Positions 57,531-64,000 of a DNA stretch of 64,000 bases are shown here, piece after piece. The stretch is taken from positions 21,449,184-21,513,183 of the forward strand of contig OZ020303.1 of assembly GCA_963971305.1 (NCBI GenBank), read 5' to 3'. How positions within the stretch are numbered: the first letter of the stretch is position 1; every line of letters begins with the position of its first letter. A program made the translations under genes and the position numbers. The notes under the pieces are model-generated. The model was not told the origin of the DNA and ran no database searches. It was given only the letters and a program-made list of their open reading frames with translations. Source of the stretch: Arcuatula senhousia. Taxonomy: Eukaryota > Mollusca > Bivalvia > Mytilida > Mytilidae.

Positions 57531-57852
57531 ATGGTGACCCCGGAATTCCATTCTGGTTTGGTTAGACATTTGAGGTTTCAGTTTATATTTTTTAAACATC
57601 TGTAACCTTGTCATGCAACCTTAACCTTTTATTTTACACCAAAATGTCTGAAAATGGCTTTGTTGAATAGCAAGAGTCAAGTTGCATGCAGCTAAAGATC
57701 TATTGGTCCTAGGTGAATGAAACTTGGTATACAAAAACTATCCATTCTTCTCAGTAACAGGACAGTCCAACCACTTGAAATTGACCTTCCAGTTCAGAAA
57801 CTTTCAACATTTTAAAAAAGAAGTTTTTTATCACCTCCATATATCAAGACCT

Positions 57853-58600
57853 GGGTTGCTTTCCATTATGCAGTTCATACAGGTTTATTATACCCCCACT
57901 CGTAAGAGAGGTGGCTATATTGCAATCACCTTGTCCGTCCATCCTTCTGTCCGTCCGTCCGTCTGTCCGTCCGGTTCAATTTCTCTGCTTCTACTGGATG
58001 GATTGGTTCTAAATTTGGAACACAGTTTCAGCATGATGAGTTATATCATGCCTCCCCTTTCCAGGTCAGTCCATCATCTACTTCCTGTTTTTTGAGCCGA
58101 CTTAGACTTTTTTAGGGTAAAAAATTTGAAGTGTGAAATTTTTCGTAACAGATTTCTCGGCTTCTACTGGATGGATTGGTTTCAAATTTGGTACACAGCT
58201 TCAGCATTATGAATTATACCCTGCCTCCCCTTTCGAGGTCAGTTGGTAATCTACTTCCTGTTTTCCGAGCCGACTTAGACTTTTTTATGGGTCAAAAATA
58301 GAAAATTTTTTGTAACAGATTTTTGGCTTCTACAAAAGGGATTGATTTCAAATTTGGTATTCAGGTTAAGCATGATGAGTTGTACCGTGCCTCCCCTTTC
58401 CAGGTCAGTCGGTAATTTACTTCCTGTTTTCTTAATGGTCGAGTGGGGGTATGCTTAGCACGACTTAATGCAACCCCTTGTTTTGTGTTGTCACCGGTTC
58501 GTCTGGTTCGTCTTTTGATGCAAACCGCTTGCGCCGAACCAGGTAATGGAACATGAATCTAAGGTTCAACTGGTACAAACCGCATAATGGAAAGCAACCC
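57853..58600. mobile_element. MITE with GGGTTGCTTTCCATTATGC ends, carrying a nested element
   Basis: GGGTTGCTTTCCATTATGC(A/G)GTT at 57853 is inverted as AACCGCATAATGGAAAGCAACCC ending at 58600. Only about 180 bp belongs to this element; the rest is the insertion at 57888-58452. Confidence 0.65.
57888..58452. mobile_element. tandem-cored element with TATACCCCC ends
   Basis: TATACCCCCACTCG at left and CGAGTGGGGGTAT at right. A CCGT/CTGT microsatellite (57923-57974) is followed by three units of 166-173 bp (GCTTCTACTGGATGGATTGG). It is inserted in the MITE at 57853-58600. Confidence 0.78.
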
Positions 58601-59980
58601 TGTTCTCATACATGAATGAATCTTTATATGCAGACTCTTTCTAATCATGTACCACATTCACATCTCCATCATTTGACCATTACATTGAATTTTAAAAGTT
58701 CGGTAATTTTGAAACTTAACATATGATCATAAAGCAATTGGTTTAAATTGTTTCTTTTACATCATGATCACCTAGAACTTCAACCAAACTCACTATTACT
58801 TACATTTGACTTGATAATGTACTATATATTTCGAAAAACTGAAGTCTTGTTATCTCCCTGAAAGTAATGAAAATTTACTTTATGCATCTCTCAATATGAA
58901 ATTTTCCCAGTGACTTATGAGTTGTGCTTACGTGATATTAAGACAGACAGGCACATGTCCATATGACATACTTCCTTCATGTAAAGTGACATCAAATTCA
59001 TCAAGTTCTTTAAAAGGAGTTTTTCTTACATTATATATGTGGACAAACATACATACCCCAAATACTTCGATTGTAGGGGTTATTATTAAACTAAAAATTC
59101 AGATTATCCATTTAAAGTCAATAACAGCTAATTGTTTGGTGACATAGCAGTGACCGGTATTCAAAGGACCAAGAAAAACAGTATGATCAAAACTTTGAAA
59201 TCATGGCAAATTTGAGATACAGTAACACAAAAAGTATTCTCAATTTCATTGATATTTATTAAAAATCAATAACTAAAATATAAATTATGAATAGAATGTT
59301 TTGAACATAATAAACACAAATAAACATGTATTAGACATTTAGAGTAAGACTAAATGTTTGAAAGACAATTGATTTTTATCTTGTTCCAATATATTTAAGT
59401 ATTCTATATAAGTTACACTGATCAATGTGTATGCAAGTTTAGGAAACTTTTTATATAATATAAATATAACTATTATGGATATAAATATTTTCAGTCTGAT
59501 ATGTAAATCTACAAATGTCAATCACATGATAAAAAATTAAAACTGAGTTTGAAGCAAATTTGTTCATTCATATGCAAAATCAATTATGTAAGACATAAAT
59601 GTATTAAGTAGATGGAAAAAAATTAAAATTGTGAAAATTTTTGCATAAGAGTATTTCTGTTACTTTCATATTTTATATTTGCTGTTTGTTCCAATTCATA
59701 TAAAGAAATATTCCCTAAAATGTTTTTTTATTATTATCTAGATTACAATATATTATTAATCAGCATACCAACTCATGGAGATTTGTGATATACATAAAAC
59801 ATTACATAGACATGATCTTAATGTTGTAAACATATTAAAGGTTTAAAGCTTGCATAAATTAAATTACTTGTGCATTACTGGTATGCCACTCTTTTTAATT
59901 TAGAATATGAATTAGCATATAAAAGTGTAAAAAAATACTTTTCTAAATCAACTTAACAACAATAAAAACATAAATAAATA
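58601..59980. other. AT-rich intergenic DNA, nothing recognised
   Basis: No coding exon or clear repeat element. Confidence 0.4.
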
Positions 59981-60260
59981 AACTAGAATGGCGGTCTTCC
60001 ATGGAAGACGTATGTCGCCTGCGTCTTAAAATATTCGGTAAACAGGAAGTAGAAGAGTTACAAGCATAAAATAGCTTTACACCATATAGTACAATAGGAG
60101 GAAGCTACATACCAAATATCAAGAGGTTGTGACATGTGGTTACCTGGAAAACTGTGACGGAAATTTCTGTGACACCGCAGGACAACGACGACGCAAGCAA
60201 CAGATGGTGTGAAAGTAACCCCAATATGTCGCTTCTTCAACACATTGCAGGTGACATAAT
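59981..60260 (-). mobile_element. Helitron-like element with GTCGCCTGC ends (inverted copy)
   Basis: On the minus strand it starts near ATTATGTCACCTGC, carries a CGTCGTCGTTGTCC stretch and one unit with ATATTTGGTATGTAGCTTCC and CTACTTCCTGTTTACC, and ends with GCAGGCGACATA, hairpin GTCTTCCATGGAAGAC and TTCTAGTT. Confidence 0.72.
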
Positions 60261-61039
60261 AAATAAATAAATAAATAAATAAAAGGTATAATGATACAAA
60301 TACATAAAAAAAAATAATTGATTGTACTTATAAATAATTTGTATACTGATCAAAAATAAAATAAAAATAAAATATTTAATACTGTTCACATAAACTCAGG
60401 ATTGTACTGCAAAAAATAAATTACTCAACTAACACTAATCCAAAATTTTAGAAAACTGACCAAGATGGAGAAAGACCAAGTATTGTCATTTTAATACAGT
60501 AACTTTAGCAAGCAAATGTGTCAACTAAGGCACTGATGGCCTACTCATCATATATTTGTTGGAATTGCATAATTATGCTGCAATATGTTGTTCTTGTAAT
60601 GATTAATAAGTATACAAATGTCATGGAGATCAAACTTGCATTTTTCAAAAATCAGATGTACAAAGGTAGACCTAAGGTGGGACTGACAAACAAGTGGTGG
60701 GACTAGGTACCAAAAATTTCTTGAACAGACCATAAAATTTCAGGTCATCCAGTATAGTGATGTTTAAATTATCAAAGTCTAATTACATCCGTCACATCAA
60801 AGTGAAATGGTAACAAGAATCACCATGTTAATATGTATGATTGAAAAAAGAGATGAATAAAAAAAAAAAGAAAATAAGTTCAAGACAAAATTGTCATGGA
60901 TATTTTGGGTAGCACAGAGTTCTTAAAAATCAAAATAACAAAATCTAAACAAAACAACAACAATAAAGACTAAAGGCAAAAAGTCACACAACATCTTACA
61001 CAAGTACTATTATCAAATAAGGAATAAACAATATATAAA
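60261..61039. other. AT-rich intergenic DNA with an AAAT microsatellite start
   Basis: AAAT repeats at 60258-60283, then unassigned AT-rich sequence. Confidence 0.4.
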
Positions 61040-62277
61040 CAAGAGTTAACACTAAACTATGTATCGCCTGCCTGCACCATCAGCAACAATAATTCTTTTT
61101 TACTGACACTATATTTTGAATATATAAGGATTTTCAGTCTCTGAGATTAAAAGGTGTTTATAGAAGTTAAACATTGCTATTATATGCAAAAAAAAAAAAA
61201 AAATCAAAGTCACTCAACCAGAAAATCAAGGTCAAGGTCAAGGTCAAAAGGTGGGGATGCAACTGTGCTAAGGTATTACTAGGGCATATGCATACCAAGT
61301 TTCATCAACCTATTACCAATGGTACTTGAGATATGAAGGTGCTCACAAAACCTTACCATTGCTATTATATGTATTGAAAACTGTCGAAGTCACTAAACTG
61401 AAAAATCAAGGTCAAAAGATAGGGAAGCAACTTTGCTAAGCTACTACTGGGACACATGCATACCAAGTTGCATCAACCTAGGACTTATAGTTCTTGAGAT
61501 ATGGAGGTGCTTGCAAAACCTCATCATTACTATTACCGGGTATATGTATTGAAAATTGTCAAAGTTACTCAACCAGAAAATCAAGGTCAAGGTCAAAAGA
61601 TGAGAATGCAACTTTGCTCAGCTACTACTAAGGCATATGCATATTAAGTTTCATTAACCTATGACTTATAGTTCTTCAGATATGGAGGTGCTCACAAACT
61701 TTACCATTGCTATTATATGTATCAAAAATTGTAAAAGTCACTCAAACGGAAAATCAAGGTAAAAAGATGGGGATGCAACTTTGCTAAACTACCACTGGAA
61801 CATATGCATAGCAAGTTTCATCATCCTAGGACTTATAGTTCTTGAGGTATGGAGATGCCCACAAAACCTTACCATTTTTATTATATGTATTAAATATTGT
61901 CAAAGTCAATCAACTGGAAAATCAAGGTCAAGGTCAAAAGATGGGAATGCAACTTTGTTAATCTATGCATACCAAGTTTCATCAACCTAGGACTTATAGT
62001 TCTGGAGATATGAAGGTGCCCATAAAACCTACCATTTCTATTATATGTATTAATATTATCAAAGTCAATCAACCAGAAAATCAAGGTCAAGGTCAAAAGA
62101 TGGGAATGCAACTTTACTAAGCTATGCATACCAAGTTTCATCAACCTAGGACTTATAGTCCTTGAGATATGGAGGTACTCATAATATCTGAACTAAAAAG
62201 TTAAGGCCGCCGCTGTCTCTGCTGCTGCTGGTCAAGTAACACCTATGTCCTGCTCTGGTTAGCAGGCGAGACAAAAA
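61040..62277. mobile_element. tandem-cored element with GTCTCGCCTGC ends (copy 2)
   Basis: Same ends as 11205-11968. About six core units of 160-175 bp (marker TATATGTATTGAAAATTGTC and variants near 61370, 61545, 61719, 61887 and 62047), then a GCC/CTG tract at about 62204-62230. Confidence 0.85.
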
Positions 62278-63141
62278 TGAGTGTTTGAGTATGATAATGG
62301 CACATCACAGATTGGTTAATGTAGCAATTATGGCACTCTTTAATTATCAATAGTGAAACATGGCACATCTTAAAAAAAATATTTGCAATGTTAGATAATA
62401 GCAACTGATTTTTTTTTTATATAGAAAACAAAACATACTAAATACAACAACAAAACAATCTTAACTTACAAAAAAAGAAAAGAAAAAGATTTAATTTTAT
62501 ATTACAAACACTATACAACCATTTCATGATTTGATCCTAAGATTGCAATGGAAGAGGGAGGTTTGGCACCATAAAACCTGGTTTAATCCACAATTTCGTT
62601 TGAAATGCCTGTACCAAGTCAGGACCATTGCGATCCACCAATTCTCCGGTATGACTGACTTGTTTTTGTCATTTTCTCTGGACAATGAGATTGATCATTC
62701 AAGTTCGGTAGTTTTGTTATTACCTTTATTTGCATTACTTTGAAATACATAAAATACAATCAAATTCTTGAACAAGGATGTACTGATTCCCTTAAATACA
62801 TAAAAAATCTGATCACTTTTAGGCACAAATGAACAAACAAAATGAACAATTATACAAATGGGAGATATTTCATAAGAACAATTTACTATGAGAATCATAA
62901 TGTTTGATTTTAAACCAAAAAAAAGTTTAAAAAGAGTTATCACAATGTAGCTGGCAAGGATTTCTTAGAGTAAAAAATATCATCCATATTACAAAATATA
63001 ATACATGTATAGGTTTCTGTAAATTGATGTTTGAATTAGATAATTTTGTTCATTAGCACTTAAATTAAAATAGAAAAAAAAAACACATCATAACTAACAC
63101 ACAACACACCCATTGTACATACAAACTGTATCTTATCTCAT
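62278..63141. other. AT-rich intergenic DNA, nothing recognised
   Basis: Lies between two tandem-cored elements. Short ORFs are not supported. Confidence 0.4.
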
Positions 63142-63896
63142 CAAGAGTTAACACTAAAGTATGTTTCGCCTGCTGGCACCATGGGAATACCTAGCTATTC
63201 AACTCTTCATTCATTATTTCTTGACATTTTACTGTGGACCAACTAAATTGATTCTAGACATCATAGTCAGCATAAAAAACTGAACACAAAAAAACCCAGA
63301 TATTTAACAGTCATTTAGTGAAGAAATGAGGTCAAGGTCAGAAGACATGGTGATGGCTGCAAAAACCTTCTTAATTCAATTCATTGTTATCCTAAATATC
63401 AGATGCCTAACTATTATACTTTTCAAGAAATTCATATTCCAATAAAGTCTTACAAAGAATATTACAGCCTGAAAAAGACCCAAGTTCACAAAGTCAGTGA
63501 AGTGTGAAATTGGGGACAAATTCACATGGCTTTGTGACAGTTGTATAGACCATAGTCTCAATCTCTGTATCCCAAATATCAGATGCCTAGCCATTATACT
63601 TTTCAAGAAATTCATTTTCCACAAAAGTCTTACAAAGAAGATTTCTGCCTGAAAAAAGAGCCAAGTTTACAGAGTCACTGGAGGGTGAAAATGGGGTCAA
63701 ATTCACAAAGCATGTTGACAGTTGCATAGACAATAACCTTAACTGTCTATATAACCAATATCAGATGCCTAGCTATAACACTTTTTGAGTAATTCATTTC
63801 CACAAAAGTCTTACAAAAAAGTAACGCCACCGTTGCCACCGGAAAGTAATACCTATGTCTTGCTTCCTCAACTATTTGTCGCAGGCGAGACAAAAA
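63142..63896. mobile_element. tandem-cored element with GTCTCGCCTGC ends (copy 3, different core)
   Basis: The start CAAGAGTTAACACTAAAGTATG and end GCAGGCGAGACAAAAA match copies 1 and 2, but the core is a different 180-182-bp unit (AGATGCCTA at 63401, 63581 and 63763). Confidence 0.85.
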
Positions 63897-64000
63897 TGGA
63901 CTAATAGTGCATGTTAAAATAACATTGTAACTTATAAGTGGGTAAAAGTTCCTGCAAACAACTCTTTTGTTTTAAGTTACAGATTGCTTTATTCTTCAAG

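Noticed and set aside
1..64000. tRNA, rRNA or other housekeeping RNA genes
   Set aside because: I looked for tRNA A/B boxes with a cloverleaf and for rRNA-like stretches and saw none; a covariance search would be more sensitive.

Overview
This is animal nuclear DNA, AT-rich, with long repeat-filled introns and GT-AG splicing. The dispersed repeats (short TIR elements with internal ~170-bp arrays beside GC-rich microsatellites, a hammerhead-like repeat, SINEs with a CTCCGGGTACTCCGG core) point to a bivalve mollusc, probably mytilid-like. That taxonomic call is inference; the sequence alone does not name the species.

Layout. (1) 1-2573: the 3' half of a Ty3/gypsy LTR retrotransposon (RT end, RNase H, integrase), an apparent polypurine tract and a short 3' LTR. 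(2) 2855-5778: a 2.9-kb non-autonomous DNA element with 167-bp terminal inverted repeats full of an AGGGGAGAGTCG box. (3) 5779-8469: mostly empty AT-rich DNA, with one unexplained exon-like ORF at 7173-7480. (4) 8470-56790: one very large plus-strand gene. I could chain 41 coding exons in phase from the ATG at 8505 to the TGA ending at 56162, which gives 3297 codons before the stop. The protein reads as CPLANE1 (C5orf42/JBTS17), a ciliary basal-body protein of the CPLANE complex. (5) 56800-64000: downstream intergenic DNA made largely of repeat elements, with no gene I can support.

How the gene works. CPLANE1 is known in animals as a scaffold at the ciliary base that acts with INTU, FUZ, WDPCP and RSG1 to recruit intraflagellar transport proteins. 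Here the N-terminal ~450 residues look beta-propeller-like and the middle looks like a helical solenoid. The C-terminal half is a low-complexity Ser/Pro/Arg-rich tail with charged helices and a short acidic end. Four successive C-terminal exons each carry a Y-x-E/D-x-L motif, which looks like exon duplication.

Repeats. The introns hold at least six families of non-autonomous elements that share one plan: a terminal motif or hairpin, a GC-rich microsatellite, an array of 165-180-bp units, and an inverted terminal motif. One family ends in a hairpin plus CTAG, as Helitrons do. There are also pogo/mariner-like, TTAA-type and foldback MITEs, a LINE 3' remnant, tandem SINE copies and a degenerate tandem hammerhead-ribozyme repeat. 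I saw no tRNA, rRNA, CRISPR or prokaryotic-type gene cluster.
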